Source of the DNA: VYFG01 sp965213885
GTDB taxonomy: Bacteria; Pseudomonadota; Gammaproteobacteria; Arenicellales; Poriferihabitantaceae
Assembly: GCA_965213885.1 (NCBI GenBank)
Contig: OZ243919.1
Location: 3,496,456-3,560,455 of the forward strand
Length of the DNA stretch: 64,000 nt
Reading direction: 5' to 3'
The notes under the pieces are model-generated. The model was not told the origin of the DNA, did not search any database, and saw only the letters and a list, made by a program, of their open reading frames with translations. Below are positions 55,605-64,000 of this stretch, one piece after another (positions within the stretch are counted from its first letter, which is position 1; the number at the start of each line of letters is the position of its first letter). The position numbers were made by a program, and so were the translations under genes.

Positions 55605-56009
55605 ATGAATCCAACCGCCCCGATACAGAGTATGGACCAGTCAACCAACACCCGCGGAGTTGAGCCTGAACACAACCCGGATCGCATGCGCATCCACGTG
55701 CGGCTCGTTCGCCTGCTCCGGGCTGCCGGCCTCATGCCGATGCCGGTTCTCGCGGCCACGCCCGACATCCTGAATGACCTGAAGTCGCAGCTCGCCGACG
55801 TGCTGAAGGTCGGGACGATCCTCTTTCTCGTCGCGGGATTCTTCACCGGGGGCTATATCGTCATCACGGGTGCGATTCGTGTGTTCCAGGACCGGGAGGG
55901 CGGCCTTGCCAGGTTTGGTCTCGGCATCCTCGTGACCGTCGTCATGGTTGCCTTCACGGTCTACCTCGTTGGTCAGGGCACCACGGAAATCGAAAAGCTT
56001 GGCGGATAA
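55605..56009 (+). CDS. ICE VirB2-like/prepilin region protein (TIGR03745)
   Basis: A 134-residue protein, possibly shorter from ATG 55686. A signal-like hydrophobic stretch ends at VLAATPDIL, then two helices (about 68-90 and 103-125) flank GGLARFGLG. Two-helix small proteins at this position are the presumed pilin of PFGI-1-class elements. Assignment from topology and order. Confidence 0.7.
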   Translation: MNPTAPIQSMDQSTNTRGVEPEHNPDRMRIHVRLVRLLRAAGLMPMPVLAATPDILNDLKSQLADVLKVGTILFLVAGFFTGGYIVITGAIRVFQDREGGLARFGLGILVTVVMVAFTVYLVGQGTTEIEKLGG

Positions 56010-56018
56010 GTGCGGATC

Positions 56019-56384
56019 ATGGTGGATACGGATCAACTTCGCCGCCTCCCGGGTTCCCTGCGTGTGACCCACCAGCCGGTCATGGTCGCAGGACTCAGCG
56101 GAACCGAATTCATCCTGGTCATTTCTCTCGGGTTCACAACATTCTGTGTGGCCTGTGGTATCTCCTACCCGATCCTGGGCGCCTTCCACCTCAGCCTTCT
56201 GGCCGGCAGCCTGGCCGGTACGGTCGCCGGCATGGTGCTGAGGGCCATGATCGTGCGGGCCAAACGGCAGAAACCCGAGGGGTATCCGATGCAGGTCGCG
56301 TTGCGGCTCCGCCACGGCATCGAGCCCTTCGCGGACCTCCTGTCCGAAGAGGGTCCATGGGATCCGATGAGGCACGGCCGATGA
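56019..56384 (+). CDS. ICE DUF3487 protein (TIGR03750), VirB3-like
   Basis: A 121-residue inner-membrane protein with two adjacent helices at about residues 29-75 and a cytoplasmic C-terminus (KRQKPEGYPMQ then LRLRHG). It resembles VirB3-type proteins in topology. GTG 56010 is an alternative start. It overlaps the next gene by 4 bases. Confidence 0.7.
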   Translation: MVDTDQLRRLPGSLRVTHQPVMVAGLSGTEFILVISLGFTTFCVACGISYPILGAFHLSLLAGSLAGTVAGMVLRAMIVRAKRQKPEGYPMQVALRLRHGIEPFADLLSEEGPWDPMRHGR

Positions 56385-57133
56385 AACGCGCCTTGCCCGG
56401 CTTTTCCTTTGCCCGCCGCGCCGGCCGGGAGCAAACGCTCGAGCCGCCGGCCGATCCGCGGGAGAATCTGCCGCCAGGATCCCGCCCCGGGCTCCTGGAG
56501 CTTCCGGGTGTGGGTTACGTCCAGACCATCGAGACCGTCCGGGCGATCAACCGGGCCCTGCTCGTCATCATCCTGGTGATGACCGTGTCCATTGTGGCCC
56601 TGGCCCTGGCTCTCATGTCCTCGCGGGACTGGATCACCGTCTATATACCGCCGGATACCACGCGAGGCACCTTCATCACGGCCGGCACGCCCTCACCGGC
56701 CGCCGTGTACGGCTTCGCCTCGCTCACCCTGCAGAATCTCCATCACTGGCCTGCCGACGGCCAGCGGGACTATCGGGCGGCAATCGACGGCCAGGCGGCC
56801 TTTCTGACGCCGGCGTTCCGGCGCCAGCTGCTGGAGGATTACACCCGGCTCACCAACCGCGGCGGTATCAACGAGCTCCGCGGACGATCGCGGGCACTGT
56901 TTCCGCTCCCGGACCGGCTCTACTCCCCGGACCGCGTGGTCCGGATCGGGGACGGGTCCTGGTCGGTCACCATGGAATTCCGCCTGGTGGAGACGATCGA
57001 GGCCGCGTCCATCAAGGACATCGCCATCCGATACGGGGTCCGTGTCGTCCAGGCGGACGTGGATCCGTCGGGAAACGTGTGGGGCATGCAGCTCGACGGT
57101 TTCCTGCGTGAACCCGTGCGGCTCAATGGATGA
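56381..57133 (+). CDS. ICE DUF2895 protein (TIGR03746), VirB8/TraE-like
   Basis: A 250-residue bitopic protein: one transmembrane helix at about residues 60-82, then a periplasmic domain with TPSPAAVYGFASLTLQNLHH and FRLVETIEAASIKDIAIRYG. Topology matches TraE/VirB8 assembly factors. ATG 56381 overlaps the previous stop. Confidence 0.75.
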   Translation: MKRALPGFSFARRAGREQTLEPPADPRENLPPGSRPGLLELPGVGYVQTIETVRAINRALLVIILVMTVSIVALALALMSSRDWITVYIPPDTTRGTFITAGTPSPAAVYGFASLTLQNLHHWPADGQRDYRAAIDGQAAFLTPAFRRQLLEDYTRLTNRGGINELRGRSRALFPLPDRLYSPDRVVRIGDGSWSVTMEFRLVETIEAASIKDIAIRYGVRVVQADVDPSGNVWGMQLDGFLREPVRLNG

Positions 57134-58151
57134 CCCGGCAGTTCGTGACATGCAATCACCTCGCCCCAATGCCATCCAGCGAACCCTGGACCAGCCCGCG
57201 TTGAACCTGGGCGGGTTTCTTCTCCTGGCATGCGTGATTGCCGTGTTCCGGGGCGGCGTGTTGATCGCCCTCATGGTCGAATCCATGGAAACCGCGGGCG
57301 CGGAGGAATGGACCGGTATCAGGATCGACGATGAGAACGAAAGGATGCTGCGCGACTTCGGTCTCCTGCCGCCTGGGCCGGTGGATCTTTCGCCCATCCG
57401 GATCGAGTACGGCGGCGCTCCCGTTCCGGTCGTCCTCGGTGTCGGAACGGAACGCAGGATTGCCTTTGGGCAACCCTTCCGATTCGGACTGGAACCGGCC
57501 GTTTCCGGCTATTTCAATCTCGAGATCTACGACCGCTATCTCCTGATCCGGGCGATACGACCCGTGTCCACCCGCGCCCGGGTGCAGGTGGCGGGGCAGG
57601 TCATTCCACTCGATCTCCAGGCCGTGGCCGGTGCCGGCCCCGCCGGTCCCCTGGAAATCGTGTTATCCGGACCCGACACGGGCCAGCCGGATTCCGGGAA
57701 TCCGGTACTGCCCCCCGACCTTCTTCCCCTGCCTGCGCCCGCACCCGGGTATATCGACCTGGTGCGCTATGCCGCGCAAAGACTGTATGCGCCGCGGCGA
57801 CTGCAGGCCAGTCGACCGGGGGTTCGGGCCGTGCCGGTATCCCGGGATCCAGTCCGGCTCATCCGCGGCGTCCGTGTCGACGCCGCGCCCATCGCGGGCT
57901 GGGAAGCCGGCGGTCTCGTCGTCACCGCAGTGCGAATCGACAATCCCGGCCCCTTCCCGGTTCGTTTGGACCCGCGGCAGGTTGTCGGACAGTGGCGTGC
58001 GGCCGCCTTCCAGCACTGGATGCTCCATCCGGGCGAGGCGACCGCACTCTACCTCGTGTCCGCCGTCCCATTCGAAGAGGCCCTTGGCATCCACCGGGAT
58101 GTTGCCGCCCTGCCGGATGTCTCCGACTCCAGTTCCGGGGCACGGGAATAA
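57126..58151 (+). CDS. ICE DUF3438 protein (TIGR03749), TraK/VirB9-like
   Basis: A 341-residue protein with a hydrophobic N-terminal segment (about 27-52) and a periplasmic body: RIAFGQPFRFGLEPAVSG near 114 and LVRYAAQRLYAPRRL near 215. The family is thought to be the TraK-like outer-membrane core component. ATG 57126 overlaps the preceding gene by 8 bases. Confidence 0.75.
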   Translation: MDDPAVRDMQSPRPNAIQRTLDQPALNLGGFLLLACVIAVFRGGVLIALMVESMETAGAEEWTGIRIDDENERMLRDFGLLPPGPVDLSPIRIEYGGAPVPVVLGVGTERRIAFGQPFRFGLEPAVSGYFNLEIYDRYLLIRAIRPVSTRARVQVAGQVIPLDLQAVAGAGPAGPLEIVLSGPDTGQPDSGNPVLPPDLLPLPAPAPGYIDLVRYAAQRLYAPRRLQASRPGVRAVPVSRDPVRLIRGVRVDAAPIAGWEAGGLVVTAVRIDNPGPFPVRLDPRQVVGQWRAAAFQHWMLHPGEATALYLVSAVPFEEALGIHRDVAALPDVSDSSSGARE

Positions 58152-59548
58152 TGGCTGCGCGGAACCGTACAAGCCGGATGGTGATCCTGGGAGTCGGGGT
58201 CGGGTTTCTTCTCGTGGTCGGTGCCGGTGCCTGGCGTGTCGTGTCCGGTCCTCCCGGGCCCCCGGATCCCGGCTCTGCAGAGCCGCCCGTGGATCGCCTG
58301 GCCGGCACCGGTCCGGGCGCCGGTGAGGCCATGGCCGACCGGCCCGGGGAAACCGTCCAGGCCCTGGCCGCCGACCTGGAAAACCTGAAGGCCACCAGCG
58401 CGAGCATCTCCGAGAGCGTCGCCGCCGGCCTCGGCGGCCTGGGCGACCGGCTCCAGCAGTTCGGGGATGAACTCACGGCCCTTAGGACCGAACAGGCCTC
58501 CCTGGCGGATGACGCCGGAGGCGAGGCGGAATCGGCCGCGCTTCGCGATGACATCCTCGCGAGCGTGCAGGCGATGTTCGACGGATTCGAGGCCCGGACC
58601 GGGGCCGATTACCCGGTCGGCGGGAGTCCCACGCCCGGCGCCGGCCGGGGAATCGCCGGTGCGGACGGTCTCGTCTGGTATGCCGCGGCGTCTCCGGAAC
58701 CCATCGGCGGGGCGGCGCTCCCGGGCGGTATTGCCTCGCTGCCGGAACAGCTGGCCTCCCTGTCCGGGTCCTCGCTGGGACTCGAGAATCCGGACGATAC
58801 GGTACCCGGGCCATTGCCGGTCTACACCATTCCCGCGGACGCGACCCTGGTCCGGTCCCGGGGCCTGACGGCCCTCATCGGCCGGGTGCCGTCCGAGGGC
58901 CAGGTCCTCGATCCGTTTCCATTCAAGATTATCACCGGACGGGACAACCTCCTTGCAAACGGGCAGACGCTCCCCGAGCTCGAGCAGGCCATCTGGTCCG
59001 GCACCGCGACCGGCGACGCCACCCTGCATTGCGTGACCGGCCAGCTGCGGCAGGTGACCTTCATCTTTCGTGACGGGTCGATTTCCACCTGGCCGGAAGA
59101 GGGCGGCGGGACGGGCGCGCGCGGCATCGGCTGGATCTCCAACGATCAGGGATATCCCTGCATCCCCGGGAAGTTCGTCTCGAACCTGCGGGAGAACATC
59201 GCCGGCATCACCTCCGCCGCATTCGGCTCCAGCCTCGTCCGGGCATGGAGCGAACAGCAAACCACGACGATCCGTGACGGCGCAGCGGTTACCCGCTCCA
59301 TCACCGGCAATCCCGGAGAATACGCGCTCGGGCAGGGCATCGCCGGCGGCATCAGCGAGTGGGCCCGGATCGTCGCCGAGCGGGCCAGGGAGGCCTACGA
59401 CGCCGTCGTGGTCTCACCCGGACAGGTCCTCACGGTACACGTTGCGCAGGCAATTCCAATCGACTGGCCGCCAGTGGGCCGCAGGGTCCGGCACGGCTCC
59501 TCGTTGTCTCCCGCCGGCGCCATGCATAAACCGGGCGGGCTGGACTGA
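58151..59548 (+). CDS. ICE PFL_4705 family protein (TIGR03752), TraB/VirB10-like
   Basis: A 465-residue protein: one transmembrane helix (about 10-30), a Pro-rich linker, a predicted coiled coil (about 70-120, NLKATSASISESVAAG and GDELTALRTEQ), then a beta-rich C-terminal domain with VYTIPADATLVRSRGLTALI. Architecture is that of TraB/VirB10 proteins bridging both membranes. Starts one base inside the previous stop. Confidence 0.78.
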   Translation: MAARNRTSRMVILGVGVGFLLVVGAGAWRVVSGPPGPPDPGSAEPPVDRLAGTGPGAGEAMADRPGETVQALAADLENLKATSASISESVAAGLGGLGDRLQQFGDELTALRTEQASLADDAGGEAESAALRDDILASVQAMFDGFEARTGADYPVGGSPTPGAGRGIAGADGLVWYAAASPEPIGGAALPGGIASLPEQLASLSGSSLGLENPDDTVPGPLPVYTIPADATLVRSRGLTALIGRVPSEGQVLDPFPFKIITGRDNLLANGQTLPELEQAIWSGTATGDATLHCVTGQLRQVTFIFRDGSISTWPEEGGGTGARGIGWISNDQGYPCIPGKFVSNLRENIAGITSAAFGSSLVRAWSEQQTTTIRDGAAVTRSITGNPGEYALGQGIAGGISEWARIVAERAREAYDAVVVSPGQVLTVHVAQAIPIDWPPVGRRVRHGSSLSPAGAMHKPGGLD

Positions 59549-59991
59549 TGGTTTTCAGGTTGCAGACCTGGCGTCGGCGCCTCCGGCCTGCCGGGATCAT
59601 CATGGTCCCGGTGATTGCGCAGATCGTTGCCGCCGTGGTCGCCCTGTCCGGGTGCGCGGCGCCGGTGCGCGAGGCGGTCTTCGATGACGGCGGACCGACC
59701 ACCGGGCAGGTCTGGCACGGTGCCGGCAGCCGCACGGCCCTGCTCGGCGATCTTGTCGGCCGGAATCCGGGCGGCTCCGCGGGGGCCGCGGCCTGGACCC
59801 GCTCGGCCGAAAGGGAACTCTCCACACGCTTTCCGGAACTCCGCAATCCCAGGATCAACCTGTACGTGTTCCCGCACCTGTCGGCCGATGGTGCCCCGGT
59901 ACCCGGGTACGTCAGCAATTTCTACCTGTACGAGAAGGCCCGCAACTTCGCTCTGCCAGGCGAGGCCTTCCGGGAGGGGACTTACCGGTGA
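59548..59991 (+). CDS. ICE lipoprotein, TIGR03751 family (TraV-like)
   Basis: A 147-residue protein with a signal peptide and lipobox VALSGC near residue 36. The C-terminal region ELRNPRINLYVFPHLS and VPGYVSNFYLYE is typical of the family. Likely part of the outer-membrane core of the transfer system. Confidence 0.75.
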   Translation: MVFRLQTWRRRLRPAGIIMVPVIAQIVAAVVALSGCAAPVREAVFDDGGPTTGQVWHGAGSRTALLGDLVGRNPGGSAGAAAWTRSAERELSTRFPELRNPRINLYVFPHLSADGAPVPGYVSNFYLYEKARNFALPGEAFREGTYR

Positions 59992-62828
59992 GCGCATCCG
60001 GAACCCTGCCGAAGGGAAAACACAAGGTGCCGCCGAGATACCGGGACATGGACGACTCGATCCCGGGCATGGACCGGCCCGCGTGGCTGGTAAGACTCCG
60101 CCGGCTGGGCATCCACCTCGGGTTCCTGCACGACGGCACGCCGCGCCTTTCCAGAGCCGAGCACAAGGCGATGAACGAACCGCCTCCGTCGTTCGCCCGG
60201 TTTCTCCCGATCCGGACATGGGATCGCAGGACCAGACTGTTCCTGCTGAATGACTGGCCCGGGGCGGCCGCGGTGCTGGAACTGGACCCGGTGGACGCGG
60301 AGGCACGCTCCCACAAGCAACTCGAGCAGATGCTCGACCGGATGGTGTCCGCGTTCGGCTGCATCCCCCAGCGCGCGAAGGATCCCTGGATCGTCCAGTT
60401 CTTCCTGCAGGACGAACCCCTGCTCGACGCCTCCCGCAGGCTGGAGGAATATACCGCGGAGACCGGCGCCGAATCCGACCGCTTCAGCCGGGATTTCCAC
60501 GACGTCATGCGCGACCACCTGATGGATATCGGCAAGCCGGGCGGAATTTTCGAGGACACGCACACGGGCGTCCGCTGGGGCGGCCGGATCCGGCGCTGCC
60601 GACTGGTGCTCTACCGGCGCTTCGACCAGGGCGGATGGCCCGACCGGGCGGGGCGCTGGCCCGTCGACGAGCTCGACGAGCTCGCGCGCAATCTCGCCCA
60701 CGGCCTCGACGCCGCGGGGGTCACCAGCCGCCGGATCGCCCCGGGGGCATTGGCGAACTGGATGTTCCCCTGGCTCAATCCCACCTTCGCCGGAATGGAC
60801 GCCTGGGAGGTCCTGGCGAAACATGGAGATCCGGACGAGCACACATACCCGCTCTCCTTTGACCTCTGCAATGCGGTTCTCAAGCATCATCCCCGATCGG
60901 ATCCGGGAAACGGCGCATGGTGGTTCTGCAGGAAGCCGCATCGCTTCCTGCCCATCACGGGCTTTCGGACCGAACCGAGAGCCGGCCTGCTGACGCTCGA
61001 GAAATCCGCCGGGCGCGGCCGGACCGCGGCGGCGTTCGTCGACCGTCTGCCCACGGACACCGTGTTCACCCTGCAGATCGTGTTCCAGCCCCGGGACGAG
61101 GTTGTCGGGCACCTCGATTTCATCGGCAGGCGTTCGCGCAGCGACCATCCCGAAAGCGTGCTGGTGCGCAATGACGTGAACGACTGCCTGTCGGCCCTGG
61201 CCGAAGGCAACCCGATGTTCCCGACGGTCATGGGCTTCTTCGTTCGCGGGCAGGACCTGAGCGATCTCGAGGACCGGCTCGCCAGGATCCAGTCCCTCTG
61301 CACCAATGAAGGCATCGATACCGTGGACCCGGATGCAGATCTCTTCGCGCTCGACGAGTACGTCCGTTACCTGCCGGCCGGATACGACCGGAAATACAAC
61401 CGGTATCTCCTGCGCGAACGCTACCAGTGGCTTGCAAGCGCCATGGCGGCATCGCCGCTCTGGGGCAAGGCCCAGGGGTCCGGCCGGCCCGGTTTCACCT
61501 TCTTCGACCGGGCGGGCCAGCCTGTGATGCTGGATATCCTCCACCAGGAGGACCGCGACAAGGCGCCGCACTGCCTCATCATGGGTCCGACCGGAACCGG
61601 CAAATCGGCGCTGCTCAACTACCTGGCGCTGCAGGTCATGACCGTGCACCGCCCCCATCTCTACATCGTCGATGTGGGAGACAGTTTTCGCCTGCTGGGC
61701 GATTACCTGGAAAGCCGGGGGCTGACGGTCAACGCTGTGCGCCTCGACCGGGGGGATGTCTCCCTGCCTCCCTTCACGGGCTCCGCGAGGATGCTCGAAC
61801 AGGACGGGATCCTTAAGGATCCGCCCGTGGACGGCATGCAGGATCCGGATGCCGATGGACCATACGTCGATTACCTCGGCGAGATGGAAGCCGCGGCGCG
61901 GATGATCATCACCGGCCTGGATCCCAGGGAAGAGGCGCGCTATTCCAGGCGGGACCGCACCTTCGTGCGTGCCGCCCTCATCGATGCCGCGATCCTTGCC
62001 CGGGACCGGGGTGATCCCCATGCCTCGGTATCGGATCTGGTCCGGATCCTCGAGGAGTACGCCAACGGCCGCATACCCCGTGGCTTCGACGCCCCCGTGG
62101 ATGCCGCCGGAACGTCGCACATGCAGACCCTGCATGCCAACGCGATGTTCTTTCTCGACGGGGCAAGGAGCCGCCTTTTCAACCGGCCCGGTTCCCCCTG
62201 GCCGGAGGTGGACTGTACCATCGTCGACTTCGGCCGGCTCGCCAGGGACGAGGAAACCCGGGATATCCTGTCCATCGCGTTCATCGGTCTGATGAACACC
62301 ATCCAGCGGGATGCGGAACGAAGGCGCGGCAGCGGCCGCCAGTCCGTCGTCATGATCGACGAGGCCCACGTCACCACCACCAACCCGCTTCTCGCAGGCT
62401 ATCTCGTGCGGGGATCGAAGATGTGGAGAAAATGGGGCCTGTGGCTCTGGATGGCCACCCAGAGCCTGTCGGACTTTCCGGACGACACCCGGCAGATCCT
62501 CAACATGGCGGAGTTCTGGTTCTGTCTGTCCATGCCCAGGGAGGAAATCGAGGAGATCGCGCGCTTCCGGAATCTCAGCGACGAGGACCGGCTGCTCCTC
62601 GAGGAGGCCCGCCGGTCACCGGGGCGCTATTCCGAAGGCGTGCTCCTGTCCGGACGTCCTCCCATGCTGTTTCGGAACGTCCCGCCGGCCATCGCCATGG
62701 CCCTGGCGCAGACCGAGGAATCCGAGGTCGCGGAGCGCCGCCGGATCATGGAGGAGAAGGGGTTGTCCACGGAACTCGAGGCGGTGGGTTTCATTGCAGA
62801 AGAAATCCGGGACAGGAGGCTTTCGTGA
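59988..62828 (+). CDS. Conjugative transfer ATPase, TraC/VirB4-like (TIGR03744)
   Basis: A 946-residue cytoplasmic ATPase powering pilus assembly and transfer. Walker A GPTGTGKSALLNYLA is near residue 533; Walker B VVMIDEAHVTTTNP near 785; the late MATQSLSDFPDD element near 821 is the VirB4 Q-loop region. Overlaps the previous and next genes by 4 bases. An antisense frame of similar length is a composition artefact. Confidence 0.92.
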   Translation: MSASGTLPKGKHKVPPRYRDMDDSIPGMDRPAWLVRLRRLGIHLGFLHDGTPRLSRAEHKAMNEPPPSFARFLPIRTWDRRTRLFLLNDWPGAAAVLELDPVDAEARSHKQLEQMLDRMVSAFGCIPQRAKDPWIVQFFLQDEPLLDASRRLEEYTAETGAESDRFSRDFHDVMRDHLMDIGKPGGIFEDTHTGVRWGGRIRRCRLVLYRRFDQGGWPDRAGRWPVDELDELARNLAHGLDAAGVTSRRIAPGALANWMFPWLNPTFAGMDAWEVLAKHGDPDEHTYPLSFDLCNAVLKHHPRSDPGNGAWWFCRKPHRFLPITGFRTEPRAGLLTLEKSAGRGRTAAAFVDRLPTDTVFTLQIVFQPRDEVVGHLDFIGRRSRSDHPESVLVRNDVNDCLSALAEGNPMFPTVMGFFVRGQDLSDLEDRLARIQSLCTNEGIDTVDPDADLFALDEYVRYLPAGYDRKYNRYLLRERYQWLASAMAASPLWGKAQGSGRPGFTFFDRAGQPVMLDILHQEDRDKAPHCLIMGPTGTGKSALLNYLALQVMTVHRPHLYIVDVGDSFRLLGDYLESRGLTVNAVRLDRGDVSLPPFTGSARMLEQDGILKDPPVDGMQDPDADGPYVDYLGEMEAAARMIITGLDPREEARYSRRDRTFVRAALIDAAILARDRGDPHASVSDLVRILEEYANGRIPRGFDAPVDAAGTSHMQTLHANAMFFLDGARSRLFNRPGSPWPEVDCTIVDFGRLARDEETRDILSIAFIGLMNTIQRDAERRRGSGRQSVVMIDEAHVTTTNPLLAGYLVRGSKMWRKWGLWLWMATQSLSDFPDDTRQILNMAEFWFCLSMPREEIEEIARFRNLSDEDRLLLEEARRSPGRYSEGVLLSGRPPMLFRNVPPAIAMALAQTEESEVAERRRIMEEKGLSTELEAVGFIAEEIRDRRLS

Positions 62829-63289
62829 CCATCGGGAAGATGCAGCGTAGAACCTCGTTCCTGTTGGCCTGCGCTGTGGTGCTGATGCCGCCCGGTACGC
62901 GACTGGTCCTCGCGGACGGCCTGCCGATACACATTGACATCTACACGGTATTCGCCCTTCCTGTGCCGGTTCCGGCATCCCTCGAGAACCGTACGACCGT
63001 CATCTACCTGGACCGGATTCTCGATATCGAGGCCGCGATGTCCGGCGGTCTCGACAGCCTGCCCGAAGATCACCGCCCCCGGGCAGCCGGCCAGCGGCTG
63101 ACGCAGGATCTGGCCGATGAGCTCAGGAAATCCTGGCGGGTACTGCTCCGGTTCGCAACGGGACGGCAGGACCGCCTGACCCATTTGCCGGTAATCATCC
63201 TCGACGGGCGGGCGGTCTGGTATGGCGTTGACCTCCGGCGCGCGGTGACGCGGTACCGGGGCCGGAAGAAGACGCGGGGCGGCCAATGA
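62825..63289 (+). CDS. ICE PFL_4709 family protein (TIGR03757, DUF1525)
   Basis: A 154-residue exported protein with a signal peptide (cleavage near LADGL). HIDIYTVFALPVP and the late HLPVIILDGRAVWYGVDLRRAV are characteristic of the DUF1525, TrbC-like thioredoxin-fold family. GTG 62825 overlaps traC; ATG 62840 is the alternative. Confidence 0.75.
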   Translation: MTIGKMQRRTSFLLACAVVLMPPGTRLVLADGLPIHIDIYTVFALPVPVPASLENRTTVIYLDRILDIEAAMSGGLDSLPEDHRPRAAGQRLTQDLADELRKSWRVLLRFATGRQDRLTHLPVIILDGRAVWYGVDLRRAVTRYRGRKKTRGGQ

Positions 63290-64000
63290 AATCGCTACTC
63301 GGGTCAGCGGTCCTGGGAACGCTCTTGCCGGTTCTTCTTCTGGTCCCGGGCGCCCCGCACGCCGGTTCCTTTACCAGCGCCGATGTCATCGGGGTCAAGG
63401 CCGCTGTGGACTGTCTCGACTGGAAGATCCGGGGCATTTGTCTCCAGCTCAAATGCGGACTGTTCGGCTGCAGGATCAAAACCGTTCCCTGGGTCGAACA
63501 TCGGATTCCCGACCTGGTCGTATCCGCCTACAACGAGCCCGGGGACAACCCCTGGGTCGAGGCCCGGGCGCTGTACGGCCGGGCACTTGCCGCGGCTGCC
63601 GGTGCCGGTTCCGCGGCGGTCCTCGACCTGCCCCCGGGCGGCGGCCATGGGACCGCCGGCAGGCCGGGAGACCCGGTGCATCGCGGTTCCGTGCCATCGT
63701 CCGGCAATGTGCGGTTCAAGGAGGTGGCCATCGTCGGCAATCCCGCGACGAAGGCCTTCCGCCAGTGGCTGACTGGCGGTGCGGTGCCCATCGCCTGCAG
63801 CACCAGCGTCACCCCCATGGCGCTCTACTTCTCCAGCGAGGTTGATGCCGCTGCCTGGCGAACCGGATTGACCGAGCAGCTCTATCCGGCCACGTGGTCT
63901 CCATGGATGCGTCCGATCGGGCGCATCCCCCAGGGGATGTGGGGCCCGGTCCATCCGCGCCAGGGGCATGTGCAGCAGTACCACGACGTGTTGGCCGGCG
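63286..64000 (+). CDS. ICE PFL_4710 family protein (TIGR03756), partial
   Basis: The frame is open from ATG 63286 to the right edge (238 codons seen). After a signal peptide, a cysteine-rich segment reads VDCLDWKIRGICLQLKCGLF, followed by VEHRIPDLVVSAYNEPG; later WSPWMRPIGRIPQGMWGPVH. These features and the position after TIGR03757 identify the family, which relates to TraU-type proteins. The stop lies outside the window. Confidence 0.8.
   Translation, partial: MKSLLGSAVLGTLLPVLLLVPGAPHAGSFTSADVIGVKAAVDCLDWKIRGICLQLKCGLFGCRIKTVPWVEHRIPDLVVSAYNEPGDNPWVEARALYGRALAAAAGAGSAAVLDLPPGGGHGTAGRPGDPVHRGSVPSSGNVRFKEVAIVGNPATKAFRQWLTGGAVPIACSTSVTPMALYFSSEVDAAAWRTGLTEQLYPATWSPWMRPIGRIPQGMWGPVHPRQGHVQQYHDVLAG

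Noticed and set aside
59982..62369. 795-codon antisense open frame over the transfer ATPase
   Set aside because: It mirrors the sense gene's codon periodicity in GC-rich DNA and has His/Gly/Arg-rich composition with no domain; the sense strand has clear ATPase motifs.

Overview
The window is a GC-rich gammaproteobacterial chromosome segment. Its backbone gene order resembles Pseudomonas and relatives: a complete dcw cell-wall/division cluster, then lpxC, dciA and secA, argJ and mutT, murA-hisDC, and rsmD-coaD-ferredoxin next to ftsY. MurE carries the DNPR motif for meso-diaminopimelate and LpxC makes lipid A, both as expected of a Gram-negative. No rRNA, tRNA or CRISPR array was seen. The species cannot be named from this sequence.

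Layout. 0.7-1.3 kb: NUDIX CoA pyrophosphatase. 1.65-18.3 kb: mraZ-rsmH-ftsL-ftsI-murE-murF-mraY-murD-ftsW-murG-murC-murB-ftsQ-ftsA-ftsZ, mostly joined by start/stop overlaps and headed by a MraZ operator; ddl is absent. 18.7-25.9 kb: lpxC, convergent dciA, a debris region, secA, argJ, mutT. 26-27 kb: a decayed higBA pair and coaE. 27.4-32.3 kb: iscR-sufB-sufC-sufD-sufT-like-Rieske, with an IscR type-2-like palindrome but no sufS or sufE. 32.6-34.8 kb: scrapyard with a deleted AAA/PD-(D/E)XK gene, an IS4-type remnant, an intact higBA pair, an ISAs1-like scrap and a RuvB C-terminal fragment. 35.2-43.4 kb: murA-hisD-hisC (no hisG), and tmcA-fdx-coaD-rsmD reading back towards it, divergent from ftsY. 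43.6-49.4 kb: accessory island with a broken serine recombinase, a DUF1778/GNAT (tacAT-type) pair, a frameshifted IS481 transposase, an AT-richer block with a frameshifted OLD-family nuclease and an HNH protein, and an orphan higA. 49.5-64.0 kb: the transfer module of a PFGI-1/SXT-class (MPF type G) integrative conjugative element, running off the right edge.

How it works together. The dcw genes make UDP-MurNAc-pentapeptide, convert it to lipid II and supply the divisome. The suf genes build Fe-S clusters under IscR. The ICE genes supply the coupling protein, the VirB4-like ATPase and envelope components of a conjugative secretion system. Between these blocks, almost every break in conserved gene order holds toxin-antitoxin or transposase remnants. 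I see no clearly new multi-gene system. The best leads are the IscR-type palindrome with the suf operon lacking its desulfurase, the apparently leaderless higB, the orphan higA carrying a vestigial toxin tail, and the divergent OLD/HNH defence remnant.
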